A stretch of DNA of 64,000 nt from Virgibacillus chiguensis (GTDB taxonomy: Bacteria; Bacillota; Bacilli; Bacillales; Amphibacillaceae): positions 4,221 to 68,220 of the forward strand of contig NZ_FQXD01000007.1 in the NCBI RefSeq assembly GCF_900129865.1, in the 5' to 3' direction. The notes beneath the pieces were generated by a model that was given only the letters and a program-made list of their open reading frames with translations, was not told the origin of the DNA and made no database searches. A program made the translations under genes and the position numbers. Below, piece after piece: positions 34,962 through 44,475 of the stretch. How positions within the stretch are numbered: the stretch's first letter is position 1; every line of letters starts with the position of its first letter.

Positions 34962-35330
34962 CTATACAACGGCTGGACCGACTAAAGATATAGGTTGTTT
35001 ACCCAGAATCAATTCACATATCTTTCCATAACCGATTTGTTTATAAGCGCCTAAGAGGGCCTTAATATCTTGTGATTTCGGGTCTTCTTTTAATTTGTTA
35101 ATCTCCCGTTTATACACATTTAAGATATAATCATCGTTAACTTGTGGTCGATACTTAGTTGGATCTTCGTCCATGATGAGACAACCCATATATTGAAAAT
35201 TAAACTGTAGCTGTCTCGTCAATTGAATGATTCGCTTGAATTGCTTATACTCTTCTGGTTTAGTTGCTCTAAATGACGCGATTGCACGTTTCGCATCTAA
35301 TAATTCCTCATAGCTAGAAGTAATAATCAT
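34962..35330 (-). CDS. Hypothetical protein
   Basis: A 122-residue soluble, helix-rich protein I do not recognise; begins MIITSSYEELLDAKRAIASF, centre QLTRQLQFNFQYMG, end IGYGKICELILGKQPISL. AAGGAGAGG precedes ATG 35330. It follows the thioesterase gene by 24 bp, so the two form an operon, but that gives little functional hint. Confidence 0.7.
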   Translation of the reverse strand: MIITSSYEELLDAKRAIASFRATKPEEYKQFKRIIQLTRQLQFNFQYMGCLIMDEDPTKYRPQVNDDYILNVYKREINKLKEDPKSQDIKALLGAYKQIGYGKICELILGKQPISLVGPAVV

Positions 35331-35354
35331 TGAAAACCTCTCCTTTTCGTCCCT

Positions 35355-35873
35355 TTATTCATCCCAAGGTTTTTTAATAGAAAGTTTAGCAACTAAATCC
35401 TTATTTTGTTGTCGTTTTAATCGACGAATTTTGGCTCTTTCTTCACCAGTCTCATAAAGAAACCTCTCCTCTTCTGTTTCCGGGATTACTTTTGGAACTT
35501 CGATCGGCTTTTTATTTTCATCTAAAGCAACAAACGTTAAAAACGCTGTAGCCGCTATTCGACGTTCAGCAGTAATCATATCTTCAGCAATGACTTTACA
35601 GAAGATTTCCATGGAGCTTTTTCCTGTATAGGCTACAAAGGATTCTATACAGACAGAATCGCTTTGGCGAATAGGCGAGTTAAAATTAACGGAGTCCGTA
35701 GATGCTGTCACACATTCTTTGACTCTTGCATGTCTCCTTGCTGACAAGGTGGCACATGCATCTAATTTCTTCATTAACACTCCGCCAAACAACGTGTGGT
35801 AATTGTTTAAGTCATTAATTAACACTTGGTCATTTTGAATGATCCGTGTATCCTTGCTTCTTTTCGCATGCAT
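35355..35873 (-). CDS. Acyl-CoA thioesterase, hotdog fold (YkhA-like)
   Basis: A 172-residue hotdog-fold thioesterase of the BFIT/YkhA group hydrolysing acyl-CoA esters in the cytoplasm. The segment NYHTLFGGVLMKKLDACATL carries the helix and Gly-rich catalytic region, VNFNSPIRQSDSV and AFLTFVALDENKKP complete the fold. AAGGTGA lies before ATG 35873. First gene of a two-gene unit. Confidence 0.85.
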   Translation of the reverse strand: MHAKRSKDTRIIQNDQVLINDLNNYHTLFGGVLMKKLDACATLSARRHARVKECVTASTDSVNFNSPIRQSDSVCIESFVAYTGKSSMEIFCKVIAEDMITAERRIAATAFLTFVALDENKKPIEVPKVIPETEEERFLYETGEERAKIRRLKRQQNKDLVAKLSIKKPWDE

Positions 35874-36060
35874 TGTATCACCTTATCTATTCAATTTCAG
35901 CTTCTCATCTATTATAATTCCCGTTGACCGCAAGCGTAAAATGCCAATATCCCATACATCACATAACAAACTGTTATGTAAACGCTTTAAAAACAGAAGA
36001 TATACGCTTCTCTGTAATTAATTCCACATTTTTAAGCAACAAGTAAGAATGTTCTTTTAG

Positions 36061-36088
36061 GTTCAATTATCCTTTTCTATAATTGAAC
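36061..36088. other. AT-rich perfect hairpin
   Basis: GTTCAATTAT/ATAATTGAAC, 10 bp with an 8-nt loop, in the gap between thioesterase and LysR-type genes. Too AT-rich for a good terminator; could be an operator. Confidence 0.35.
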
Positions 36089-36119
36089 TGTATTTGAAAC
36101 AAAAAACTAGACCACATGT

Positions 36120-36187
36120 AAAAAGACCTGGCTTATCACCAAGTCTATGTGGCGCTGAAACGCCTTCGTTTTGCTTATAAACCTAAT
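36120..36187 (+). repeat. Repeat family B copy
   Basis: ACCTGGCTTATCACCAAGTCTATGTGGCG followed by TTGCTTATAAACCTA; lies directly against the 3' end of the LysR gene. Plus orientation. Confidence 0.7.
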
Positions 36188-36189
36188 AC

Positions 36190-37071
36190 TTAATAGTGCA
36201 ATTTTTCTTCAGCAAAATGGATAAATTCCTTTATAACATAAGACAAATTAGAATCTCGCCTCCAAATTAAAGCTAGCTTCCATTCCATTGCAGGGTTCGT
36301 TACTGGTATAGAAGTGACTTCTCTCGTCAGCTCCTGACATGTGCTATCAGGTAGTATAGCAACGCCGATATTCGAAGCTACCATTTCCTCGATAAAATCC
36401 AGCTGCGATGTTTCTAAAATAATTTTCGGCTTAAATCCTGCCTCTTGACACGCCTTAACGATACTGTCACGTAGGGCAAAATCTTTATTAAACATAATAA
36501 ACGCTTCTTCTTCTAGTTCATGTAACGTCATACTTTTTCGTCGAGCGAACCTATGACTCGTTGGAACAACTAACTTTAGCCCTTCATGTATAAAAGTATG
36601 GCACGCAAAATCACCGTATGTTGCCGGCAAAACAACAACTCCCAAGTCCAATTCACCTTGATGCACTTTTTCTTCAATTCGTTTTGAACCATCTTCCTCT
36701 AGCTGAAACGTTATATCTGGGTATTGGCGATGAAATGGTGCAATTAATTGCGAAAAGAAAAATCCATTTGTAATCGAAGGAAGGCCAATTCGCATATGTC
36801 CTTTTTTCAGTTGCTGAAATTGACCTAAATTCGATAATAACGTTTGATATTCTGCTTCTATACTTTTGGCATGCTGATACACGACCTGCCCTTCTTCCGT
36901 TAGTACAAGCTTCTTTCTAGAACGAATGAACAACGTCGTTCCAAGCTCTTCTTCGAGCGATTTAATAATTCGACTGATCGCAGGTTGCGTTATATATAGT
37001 TGGTTTGCAGCCTGGGTGAAGCTTCCGGTCTTCGTTACCTCCATAAAATACTGTAGATGTTTGATCTCCAC
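36190..37071 (-). CDS. LysR-family transcriptional regulator
   Basis: A 293-residue LysR regulator: winged HTH in residues 1-60 (SFTQAANQLYITQPAISRII as recognition region) and the periplasmic-binding-like effector domain at 90-290. Sequence pattern is closest in feel to the CidR/CysL/GltC group of Bacillus, with GMRIGLPSI-like start of domain two. No divergent target gene is adjacent: 500 bp upstream is non-coding before the next gene on the same strand, so targets are unknown. Confidence 0.88.
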   Translation of the reverse strand: MEIKHLQYFMEVTKTGSFTQAANQLYITQPAISRIIKSLEEELGTTLFIRSRKKLVLTEEGQVVYQHAKSIEAEYQTLLSNLGQFQQLKKGHMRIGLPSITNGFFFSQLIAPFHRQYPDITFQLEEDGSKRIEEKVHQGELDLGVVVLPATYGDFACHTFIHEGLKLVVPTSHRFARRKSMTLHELEEEAFIMFNKDFALRDSIVKACQEAGFKPKIILETSQLDFIEEMVASNIGVAILPDSTCQELTREVTSIPVTNPAMEWKLALIWRRDSNLSYVIKEFIHFAEEKLHY

Positions 37072-37571
37072 TTTTCTGCCCCGCTCCCTTAAAGAATAAT
37101 TGCTAGTTAAAGGAAGTTCTTAAACCTACTCACCTCGGCATCTTAAACTGCTGTCAGCCTACACATGAAAAAGCCAAATCTAAGAGTATATAGGCTAGAT
37201 AACAGCACTTCATGCCTGGTTCGTTTAAATCCTTTTGTGCTACGAACAATCCATCGATAATATAATTAAAAAACTTGGCTTGTCACCAATTCCTATGGCT
37301 AAAACTGTAGTATTTTTTTCCTTTTATGTTTTCCTAGAGTCTATCAACAGACGGTATACGGATCGTTCGCCCACTTATATGTTATCTCCCATTTTTATAA
37401 CAGCCTAGCATATAACCAAATTAATATGGAGAAAGCTGTGATTTCTTTATACGAAACGCCCCTGTTCTATTGTAGAAAAGCAATGCTTCGAGCTACTCGA
37501 CCTTCTCGCTGTATTTGCATCACGTAAACATGTAAAGTAAACCTTCCCCCTACCTAAGGCATTACCCTATC
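37072..37571. other. Intergenic, repeat B copy only
   Basis: About 500 bp without a protein gene. Holds the repeat B copy at 37268-37340; the rest shows no start with a ribosome binding site, no operator pair and no recognisable RNA. Confidence 0.45.
37268..37340 (+). repeat. Repeat family B copy
   Basis: AAAACTTGGCTTGTCACCAATTCCTATGGC, then TTTTATGTTTTCCTAGAG. Middle partly lost. Plus orientation. Confidence 0.7.
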
Positions 37572-37853
37572 TTATTTAAAATAATCCTGAAAGATTTGGA
37601 TAAATTCTTCTGGAGATGAATCCACTGTATATGTGTATACGCCTTGTAATGAGTGTAAATATAAAATTCCCCCTTGATTAGACACAGGGCGATAGGAAAA
37701 ATCTAACACATTATCGATAGGAAACTCGCGTCTCTGTGTAACGACCTTATTCGTATACAAATATAACATCCGTTCCTGCTTGATATCCTCTTGCTGTAAA
37801 CTCGATACTACTCTTTCCATTTTAAAGTAAGCTTGCTTTGCAATAAGGGTCAT
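37572..37853 (-). CDS. Hypothetical protein, PH-like small domain
   Basis: A 93-residue protein of unknown role, beta-rich by appearance: ERMLYLYTNKVVTQRREFPIDN, SNQGGILYLHSLQGVYTYTV, ending with EEFIQIFQDYFK. The pattern (short strands, GG turn, C-terminal helix) resembles small bacterial PH-domain proteins. Start ATG 37853 lies 9 bp after AAGGAG. Stands alone. Confidence 0.6.
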   Translation of the reverse strand: MTLIAKQAYFKMERVVSSLQQEDIKQERMLYLYTNKVVTQRREFPIDNVLDFSYRPVSNQGGILYLHSLQGVYTYTVDSSPEEFIQIFQDYFK

Positions 37854-38093
37854 CAAATCAGGCTCCTTTTAATAAGCTGTGTAAAGCATTATGTTATATC
37901 ATAACTAATATAATAGTAACATAATTCATTCTTTTTCAGCTTTCTAACGATTTATTTCTTCTTCTGTTTCGAATTCCAATAACATATAAAGCGATATCTT
38001 TTGAACGAAACATCCATTTTTTCTCTTTCATCAAACTTTCACATTTCTTATTTATACTATCATCAGATTCGTGTAAAATTTGGAGGAAAACAT

Positions 38094-38741
38094 ATGCCAT
38101 CAACTACGGTGTTAATGAGCCTTGCAGCCAATATCATCAGCTTTTCTGTTGGATTACTAGCGTACTACCTAAGTAGCAACCTGTCGAGTAAGGATAAACG
38201 AAAAAATGTAGAACAAATCATTTCTTATTTAATAAATCTCATTTTATTTATTTGGGTAGCTAAAATTATTTTACAATTGCCATTATTTCTCTCTGACCCA
38301 ATTGCCGTTTTAGCATATCCAAGTGATGCCCAAGCTTTTTATCTTGCATTACTTTTATTAACCATACAAATGACGTACCAAGGTAAAAAAAGTGGCTTGC
38401 AGTTGCAAAACTTACTAATAAACGCCATTCCTGTCATATTGGTAGCTTCTTTTACTTACCAATTTATCGATATCGTTTGGCAAAATAATTCCTTAGCGTG
38501 GGGTAATTTTATCCTTATGTTGCTTCTTTTACTCATCTATCTATTGGTTAAAGATAGAATGCAAAGCGCTATGCTTTTCCTATGCTTAACCGTCATTTGG
38601 ACGATTGGGAAACTAATTCTTAGCTATGTACTACCATTTACTACCATTTTCAGTTATATGATCCACCCACTTTTCTTTGTCATGATTGGGTTGATTCATA
38701 TCTGTATATTTTTATTTAAACGAAAGAAGGTGTCTTCATGA
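38094..38741 (+). CDS. Polytopic membrane protein of unknown function, redox operon
   Basis: A 215-residue membrane protein with about seven hydrophobic helices and no motif I can name; a His in SYMIHPLFFVMIGLIHI near the end might ligate a metal or heme. Start ATG 38094 has GGAGG upstream; the longer frame from 38001 is rejected. Its stop overlaps the ccdA start (ATGA), so it belongs to the CcdA/ResA operon and probably works with it. Confidence 0.72.
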   Translation: MPSTTVLMSLAANIISFSVGLLAYYLSSNLSSKDKRKNVEQIISYLINLILFIWVAKIILQLPLFLSDPIAVLAYPSDAQAFYLALLLLTIQMTYQGKKSGLQLQNLLINAIPVILVASFTYQFIDIVWQNNSLAWGNFILMLLLLLIYLLVKDRMQSAMLFLCLTVIWTIGKLILSYVLPFTTIFSYMIHPLFFVMIGLIHICIFLFKRKKVSS

Positions 38742-39481
38742 CAGCAGCAGCAGATTTAACCATATGGTTAGCGTTAGGAGCAGGAATGCTTTCTTTTCTT
38801 TCTCCTTGCACATTACCTATCTTTCCAGCCTATCTATCCTACATAACTGGAATGAGTGTGAAAGAATTAGAAACGAATAACAATGTAAAGATTAGAAGTA
38901 AGCTACTTATTCATGCGATTTTCTTTTTATTTGGCGTATCTCTCATATTTATTAGTCTCGGTATTGGTGTTTCTTTCTTGGGGCAATGGATTCAAGGGCT
39001 TTTAGCTGGAGAGTCTGGAGATTTCATTCAGCGAATTGCCGGCATTTTCATTATTGTCATGGGCTTATTTGTTGGTGGCTGGTTAAAAATCACTTCCTTT
39101 ATGAAAGAGAAACGATTTCGCTTTGCAAGTAAACCGGTAGGATATTTAGGTACAGTGTTTGTAGGGATGGGGTTTGCAGCGGGTTGGACGCCATGTATTG
39201 GTCCTATTTTTGCGTCCATTTTAGTTGTCGCAGCAGCTAATCCGACACAGGGAGCTTGGTACACGATATTTTATGTCATCGGATTTGCACTTCCTTTTCT
39301 TATCCTTACTTTCTTTCTCGGTTCTACAAGATGGATCGTTAAATATAGTGGAATTATTATGAAAATCGGTGGAGTTATCATGATTCTCATGGGTATTCTA
39401 CTATTTACAGGCTTCATGCCACGAATTTCTGCGTTTTTATTAAACCTTGTTCAAGATACTTGGTTAACCAACCTAGGATAG
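38738..39481 (+). CDS. ccdA: CcdA-type cytochrome c biogenesis / thiol-disulfide transporter
   Basis: A 247-residue membrane protein with six helices. Cysteines in FLSPCTLPIFPAYLSYITG (helix 1) and AGWTPCIGPIFASIL (helix 4) are the redox pair that passes electrons from cytoplasmic thioredoxin to extracytoplasmic thiol proteins. Overlaps the upstream membrane gene by four bases and is followed 12 bp later by the ResA-like gene, its natural acceptor. Roles in cytochrome c maturation or spore coat disulfide control are known for the family. Confidence 0.9.
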   Translation: MTAAADLTIWLALGAGMLSFLSPCTLPIFPAYLSYITGMSVKELETNNNVKIRSKLLIHAIFFLFGVSLIFISLGIGVSFLGQWIQGLLAGESGDFIQRIAGIFIIVMGLFVGGWLKITSFMKEKRFRFASKPVGYLGTVFVGMGFAAGWTPCIGPIFASILVVAAANPTQGAWYTIFYVIGFALPFLILTFFLGSTRWIVKYSGIIMKIGGVIMILMGILLFTGFMPRISAFLLNLVQDTWLTNLG

Positions 39482-39493
39482 GAGGAAAGTTTT

Positions 39494-40099
39494 ATGAAAA
39501 AAGCAATTTTAATCATCATTATAGTGGGCATGTTCTCTTGGGCGCTATACGATTTTGTATTTTCATCCAATGATACAGCAGAACAAGCAGATGCGCCGCC
39601 TGCTGGAAGTGGCAACCAAATTACTACACAAGAAAATCAAACAAGCGAGACAGAAAAAACAGGAGATTCCAGTGAAGTTGGCTTAGAAGTTGGCAATCTG
39701 GCTCCGGATTTCAATTTATCTACAATGGACGGAGATACGATTCAATTATCGGAATTACGCGGTGAACGTGTAATGGTGAATTTTTGGGCTACGTGGTGCC
39801 CGCCTTGCCGTGCTGAGATGCCAGATATGCAAAAATTCTATGATGATAAGGATATAAATATTTTGGCAATTAACTTAACAGAAACAGAAAGTGATTTAAT
39901 GACGATCCAGAACTTTGTCTCTGATTTTGAGCTTACATTTCCCATTTTAAAAGACGAAAATACAGAAGTTGCAAATGCGTACCAAATACAGCCTATCCCG
40001 ACCACTTTTATGGTCGACAGTAATGGCATTATTCAATACAAAGCATTTGGTGCAATGAATTATGATTTAATGGTACAAGAGTTTGAAAAAATGGAGTAA
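39494..40099 (+). CDS. Membrane-anchored thiol-disulfide oxidoreductase (ResA/TlpA-like)
   Basis: A 201-residue extracytoplasmic thioredoxin-fold protein. Residues 5-25 are an uncleaved signal anchor, 30-60 a low-complexity Gln/Glu/Thr linker, and 68-200 the AhpC/TSA-thioredoxin domain with the active site FWATWCPPCRAEMP (about residue 97) and cis-Pro in QPIPTTFMVD. AGGAGGAAAG precedes the ATG. Receives electrons from CcdA; a ResA-type target would be apocytochrome c or other disulfide proteins. Confidence 0.9.
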   Translation: MKKAILIIIIVGMFSWALYDFVFSSNDTAEQADAPPAGSGNQITTQENQTSETEKTGDSSEVGLEVGNLAPDFNLSTMDGDTIQLSELRGERVMVNFWATWCPPCRAEMPDMQKFYDDKDINILAINLTETESDLMTIQNFVSDFELTFPILKDENTEVANAYQIQPIPTTFMVDSNGIIQYKAFGAMNYDLMVQEFEKME

Positions 40100-40121
40100 A
40101 GAAAGCTGTACGAAACAAATA

Positions 40122-40173
40122 GAACAAAGGCTCAGGGCACCCGGTTAGCAACGTAGCGACTGGAACGAATCAA
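40122..40173 (+). repeat. Repeat family A, 5' fragment (copy 6)
   Basis: Only the first 50 bases: GAACAAAGGCTCAGGGCACC and GCAACGTAGCGACTGGAACG. Located between the ResA-like gene and the response regulator. Confidence 0.75.
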
Positions 40174-40268
40174 ATCAAGATCACTTCAAAGTAATTTCTT
40201 TCTCTAACGGCAGCTTTCTAGTATCACTTTTCCCATCAACTGCGTTACACTAAGGTTGAGGTGAGATC

Positions 40269-40958
40269 ATGAAGCAAACCATTATGATCGTTGAAGATGA
40301 TAAAATGATACGGAATCTAGTACGCATATATTTAGAGAAAAATGGATACGTTGTTGTAGAAGCAGCAGATGGAGAGGAAGCGAAAGCTATATTTATAAAA
40401 CACCTCCCGTGCCTCATCATCCTCGATTTAATGCTTCCGAAAGTAAGTGGTGAGGAGTTTTGTGAATGGGTAAAACAACAAGAAAACGGCGAAGTTTCTA
40501 TTATTATGCTTTCTGCTAAGACAAGTATTGAAGATAGAATAGCAGGACTAAAAATTGGGGCAGACGACTATATGACAAAGCCATTTGATGCGAATGAACT
40601 GATAGCACACGTGGAAGCAGTATTGCGACGTACAGGGAGTTACTGCCAAAAAATAGTCTATGATGGACTTTGCATTAAGCCGCGAAAAGGAGAGGTATGG
40701 CTTCATAATAAGTCCATACAGCTAACTAATTTTGAGTTTAATCTTCTCTATCTGTTTATGCAACATCCAAATAACGTTTTATCGCGAGAGCAACTTGTTA
40801 CAGAACTCTACCCTAACGCAGAGAGTACGGTATTAGACCGAACCATTGATGCACATATTAAGAAACTGCGGGAAAAAATTGAAGAAGAACCAGCGAAGCC
40901 AAAACGGATTCAAACCGTTCGTGGAATGGGGTATAAATTTGTCCAAAATTCATCGTAA
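40269..40958 (+). CDS. OmpR-family response regulator
   Basis: A 229-residue response regulator: receiver at 1-120 with acidic pocket VEDD, phospho-Asp in LIILDLMLPK (about residue 53), Thr and Lys in MTKPFDANE; winged-helix DNA-binding domain at 130-229 ending RTVRGMGYKFV. GAGGTGA precedes the ATG. Overlaps the kinase gene and lies just after the CcdA/ResA operon, from which it is separated by the repeat A fragment, so it may sense envelope redox or heme state. Confidence 0.9.
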   Translation: MKQTIMIVEDDKMIRNLVRIYLEKNGYVVVEAADGEEAKAIFIKHLPCLIILDLMLPKVSGEEFCEWVKQQENGEVSIIMLSAKTSIEDRIAGLKIGADDYMTKPFDANELIAHVEAVLRRTGSYCQKIVYDGLCIKPRKGEVWLHNKSIQLTNFEFNLLYLFMQHPNNVLSREQLVTELYPNAESTVLDRTIDAHIKKLREKIEEEPAKPKRIQTVRGMGYKFVQNSS

Positions 40959-42030
40959 ACTCATAAACTTGGCGCCCGTCAGCTTTCTATGGCGATTAAC
41001 TTTTTTACATTTCTTTGTCATTGGTGTCGCTTTATGGATTAGCGGTTGGGCTTTATATAATACGGCTTGTTTTTTAGCTGCTGGGGTAGGAAACCTCGAT
41101 GAACTACGACAACAGCAATTTAACCAAACGTTGTTAAATTATGTTTGGATATTTGTTATCATCGCCATCGTTGTCGCTTCTATTTTATATTATTATCTAT
41201 CTAAAAAATTATTACAGCCTATTCATGCATTGATGGAAGCAACCCAATTACTACAAACTGGAAAATACCCAGACCCTATTCCCGTTTCCCGAAATGATGA
41301 AATTGGGCAACTTGTACAGCAATACAATCAACTCATGGATCAACTGAACCGTAATGAAACAGATCGAAAGAAGCTTGTTTCCGACATCTCCCATGAATTT
41401 CGTACACCGTTATCTAATCTTAATGGGTATCTGTCTGCATTGAAGTCAGGTGACATAGAGGGGAATCAAGCGTTATTTGTAGCGCTTTATCAAGAATCAC
41501 AGCGTCTTACTTCCATGCTAGACCAATTTGATCTGTTAAAGCAATGGGACTATACGAACGCAAGCACTTACAACCGCAAAGAAATGCAGGCAGTAAAACC
41601 ACTTCTGGAGCAATGCGTTTCTATGTTCCATTGGACACTAAAACAAACGGGGATCAAATTGGAACTACAAGCGGAAGTAGCAGATGTATATGTCCACGCA
41701 GAAGGAATGCAGCAAGTCATAAGTAATCTCTTAGACAATGCGATTCAATACTATAAAGGGAAAGGGTCTATTCGTATTACCGGACAAAAACAAAATAACG
41801 GCTATTATATTGCTGTTTCCGGACCTAGTGAACCAATCCCAAGCCAAGAAAGAGAATTGATTTTCCAACGATTTTATCGTCTTGAATCCTCCCGCAGTAG
41901 AGACACAGGCGGAGCTGGACTAGGACTTGCCATTACGAAAGAAATTATCGACCAGCACGATGGAAGTATTCAAATAGATACGGTGCAGGATCGAAATATT
42001 TTTACGGTTAAGCTTCCAATCCATGCTTAA
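40939..42030 (+). CDS. Sensor histidine kinase
   Basis: A 363-residue kinase: two transmembrane helices (about 15-40 and 65-90) with only a short external loop, HAMP domain (PIHALMEATQLL), HisKA with the phospho-His in DISHEFRTPLSNL (about residue 160) and HATPase with GLGLAITKEII. The start is taken as TTG 40939 behind GGAATGGGG, overlapping the regulator by 20 bp; an alternative start nearby is possible. The short external loop suggests sensing within the membrane rather than of an extracellular ligand. Confidence 0.82.
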   Translation: MSKIHRKLINLAPVSFLWRLTFLHFFVIGVALWISGWALYNTACFLAAGVGNLDELRQQQFNQTLLNYVWIFVIIAIVVASILYYYLSKKLLQPIHALMEATQLLQTGKYPDPIPVSRNDEIGQLVQQYNQLMDQLNRNETDRKKLVSDISHEFRTPLSNLNGYLSALKSGDIEGNQALFVALYQESQRLTSMLDQFDLLKQWDYTNASTYNRKEMQAVKPLLEQCVSMFHWTLKQTGIKLELQAEVADVYVHAEGMQQVISNLLDNAIQYYKGKGSIRITGQKQNNGYYIAVSGPSEPIPSQERELIFQRFYRLESSRSRDTGGAGLGLAITKEIIDQHDGSIQIDTVQDRNIFTVKLPIHA

Positions 42031-42039
42031 ATAGAGGAG

Positions 42040-42086
42040 TTTTTCTTATACTATAAACTTTAAACTTTTATACTCACCTATAGTGC
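42040..42086 (+). repeat. Repeat family B, 3' half
   Basis: TTTTTCTTATACTATAAAC to CACCTATAGTGC, the 3' half of the family, joined directly to the terminator that follows. Plus orientation. Confidence 0.75.
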
Positions 42087-42131
42087 AAAACGAAGGCTTT
42101 TACTACTTCTTCATACCTAAGCCTTCGTTTT
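42087..42131 (+). terminator. Terminator of two-component operon
   Basis: A perfect 13-bp stem AAAACGAAGGCTT/AAGCCTTCGTTTT, 19-nt loop, followed by TGTT. Confidence 0.75.
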
Positions 42132-42263
42132 GTTAGGTAATGCGCTAAAACAAATAAACTGTACAACACCTTACTCCTTACGCCCTCACCATTGCCGTTT
42201 CTCATTCCATCCCGCATTCCTTATTTCTAATGTTTCGTTCTAGAATTTATCAATGAATGTAAC

Positions 42264-42692
42264 TTAATCGTTTGCTTCTATTTTCGCAAATTGTTTGATA
42301 CGAGCGCCTATTTCATCTCGCACTCGTTGGAAAACGAAGCCTTTCTCTGTTTCGCTTCCTTCTGCCTTTGCTGGGTCAACAAATCCCCAATGCGCATGTG
42401 TCACATGTGGCGGTATTGTTGGGCAATTATCTTTGGCATCGCCACAAAGAGTGACAACCAAATAGGCGCGATGAATGAGATCTAAATCGATGATATCTGA
42501 AGTTTGGGAAGAAATATCAACCCCCACTTCTTGCATTGCTTTTACAGCTTTCGGATTTAGCCCATGTGCCTCCAATCCAGCACTTTTTACTTCCCATTCT
42601 TTCTCATCAAGATAATATTTCGCCCATCCTTCCGCCATTTGGCTTCTGCAACTGTTTCCTGTACATAAAAAATATACCAATTTTTTCTTCAT
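42264..42692 (-). CDS. arsC: Arsenate reductase (thioredoxin type)
   Basis: A 142-residue arsenate reductase of the low-molecular-weight phosphatase fold. Catalytic Cys10 lies in [14 protein letters not shown] and the resolving pair in [10 protein letters not shown] (about residues 82 and 89), exactly the triple-Cys relay of Bacillus ArsC. Reduces arsenate to arsenite for export by the ArsB encoded 13 bp upstream. AAGGAG before ATG. Last gene of arsR-arsB-arsC. Confidence 0.95.
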   Translation of the reverse strand: MKKKLVYFLCTGNSCRSQMAEGWAKYYLDEKEWEVKSAGLEAHGLNPKAVKAMQEVGVDISSQTSDIIDLDLIHRAYLVVTLCGDAKDNCPTIPPHVTHAHWGFVDPAKAEGSETEKGFVFQRVRDEIGARIKQFAKIEAND

Positions 42693-42705
42693 TATATCGA
42701 ACTCC

Positions 42706-44004
42706 TTACCATAGTAATAGACTTATATAAAGCCCTGTTAATGTTATGAGTAGGATAGGAATGGTTAATACGATTCCCGTCTTTAAATACGTACCCCATG
42801 AAATTTTTATCCCTTTTTGTGCCAACACATGAAGCCATAACAATGTTGCTAAAGAACCAATTGGGGTAATCTTTGGACCCAGATCAGAACCAATAACATT
42901 AGCGTAGACTAAAGCTTCACGAATCACACCAGATGTATTCGTCTCCGCTATGGCAAGCGCATCAATCATGACTGTCGGCATATTATTCATGATGGACGAT
43001 AAGATAGCCGCTATTCCCCCCATCGTCATTGTTGCTACAAATAACCCTTGATCTGCACTTACTTGTATCGCTGTTGCTAGTAGATCGGTGAGCCCTGCAT
43101 TTCGCAAGCCATATACAACAACGTACATCCCAATAGAAAAAAATACGATATTCCACGGTGCACTCTTTACGATGGCTGCTGTATGAATCGCTTTACTTTT
43201 TCGAGCCAATATAAGAAAAACGATAGCAATCGCTCCAGCTACAATAGAAACAGGAATGCCAATAAACTCGCTTGCGAAATAACCAATTAATAGTACTGTC
43301 AGCACATACCAAGATAGGCGAAACAATCTCTTGTCTTGAATTGCCTCTTTTGGTTGCTTCAGTTGATCAAGCGAATAAGTACGAGGAATACTTTTTCGAA
43401 AATAAACAAATAGTATGCTGATGGTTGCAATAAGTGAAACGAGATTGGGTAACCACATCCTAAATGCATACGCTGCAAAACCAATATCAAAAAAGTCAGC
43501 AGATACAATGTTGACTAGATTACTTACGACAAATGGCAAGGATGTCGTATCTGCAATAAATCCACTCGCTATAACAAATGGAAAAATCATTTTTTCTTGA
43601 AAATGCAAGTGACGTACCATCGCTAATACAATCGGAGTTAGTATTAAAGCAGCACCGTCATTAGCAAATAATGCCGCAACGATAGACCCTAAAATGCTAA
43701 CGTAGACAAACATTTTTACGCCATTCCCTTTAGCCATTTTAGCCATATGTAAGGAGGCCCATTCAAATAGCCCAATTTCATCTAGAACAAGAGAAATTAG
43801 AATAATTGCAATAAAGGCAAACGTTGCATTCCAGACAATGTTCGTTACTTCAAGTACATCTTGTAGATCTACTACTCCTAAGATGAAGGCTAATACCGCT
43901 CCGCCACATGCAGACCAACCTATAGACAGCCCTTTAGGCTGCCAAATGACAAATACTAAAGTAACGATAAATAGACTCAATGCTAGTAAAATCGATGATG
44001 ACAA
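42706..44004 (-). CDS. arsB: Arsenite efflux pump ArsB
   Basis: A 432-residue ArsB-type membrane transporter with about twelve helices; hallmarks include [27 protein letters not shown] and [19 protein letters not shown] (the substrate-site repeat motifs). TTG start at 44004 behind AGGAGGTAA, 13 bp after arsR. Exports arsenite and antimonite driven by the proton motive force. Confidence 0.95.
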   Translation of the reverse strand: MSSSILLALSLFIVTLVFVIWQPKGLSIGWSACGGAVLAFILGVVDLQDVLEVTNIVWNATFAFIAIILISLVLDEIGLFEWASLHMAKMAKGNGVKMFVYVSILGSIVAALFANDGAALILTPIVLAMVRHLHFQEKMIFPFVIASGFIADTTSLPFVVSNLVNIVSADFFDIGFAAYAFRMWLPNLVSLIATISILFVYFRKSIPRTYSLDQLKQPKEAIQDKRLFRLSWYVLTVLLIGYFASEFIGIPVSIVAGAIAIVFLILARKSKAIHTAAIVKSAPWNIVFFSIGMYVVVYGLRNAGLTDLLATAIQVSADQGLFVATMTMGGIAAILSSIMNNMPTVMIDALAIAETNTSGVIREALVYANVIGSDLGPKITPIGSLATLLWLHVLAQKGIKISWGTYLKTGIVLTIPILLITLTGLYISLLLW

Positions 44005-44017
44005 AATAAATTACCTC

Positions 44018-44368
44018 CTAAGACGAACAGTGCAAACCCCCTTTTTGTTGCACTGCTTTCAGTTTCGTTCCTTGATCAGGGAGCTGTTGCAAAATTGTCT
44101 GTACCATAGGAAAATCGTTACTTTCTTCATTCAAAGCATAATACGTCCACTGCCCTCTTTTTTCTTCTTGTACTAAACCAGCATCTCTTAACTTGCGTAA
44201 ATGTTGACTAATAGAAGGCTGACTTACTTGAAATATTTCCACCAGTTCACACACACAACACTCTCGGTACTCTAAAATTTTCATTATCGTCAACCTTGTG
44301 CGATCTGCTAACAATTTAAACACCACCGTGGCACGCTCTAGATCCCAAATTGATTTATCCAACTTCAT
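44018..44368 (-). CDS. arsR: Arsenical-resistance repressor ArsR
   Basis: A 116-residue ArsR/SmtB winged-helix repressor. CCVCELVEIF (about residue 37) is the As(III)-binding cysteine motif at the DNA-binding helix, followed by the recognition region SQPSISQHLRKLRDAGLV. AAAGGTGAAATG at the start. It precedes arsB and should bind the inverted repeat at 44382-44405. Confidence 0.93.
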   Translation of the reverse strand: MKLDKSIWDLERATVVFKLLADRTRLTIMKILEYRECCVCELVEIFQVSQPSISQHLRKLRDAGLVQEEKRGQWTYYALNEESNDFPMVQTILQQLPDQGTKLKAVQQKGGLHCSS

Positions 44369-44381
44369 TTCACCACCTTTA

Positions 44382-44405
44382 ATAAGTATATAATAATATA
44401 CTTAT
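44382..44405. promoter_or_regulatory. ArsR operator
   Basis: ATAAGTATAT/ATATACTTAT, a perfect 10-4-10 inverted repeat 14 bp upstream of the arsR start, of the AT-rich dyad type bound by ArsR/SmtB repressors; the TATAAT-like core inside it is a likely -10. Confidence 0.8.
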
Positions 44406-44475
44406 ATGGAGAATGCAATTAAAGGAGGAAGTGTTTACATCCCCCTTTGAAATTAGCTCTTACTGCCTATTTGTG

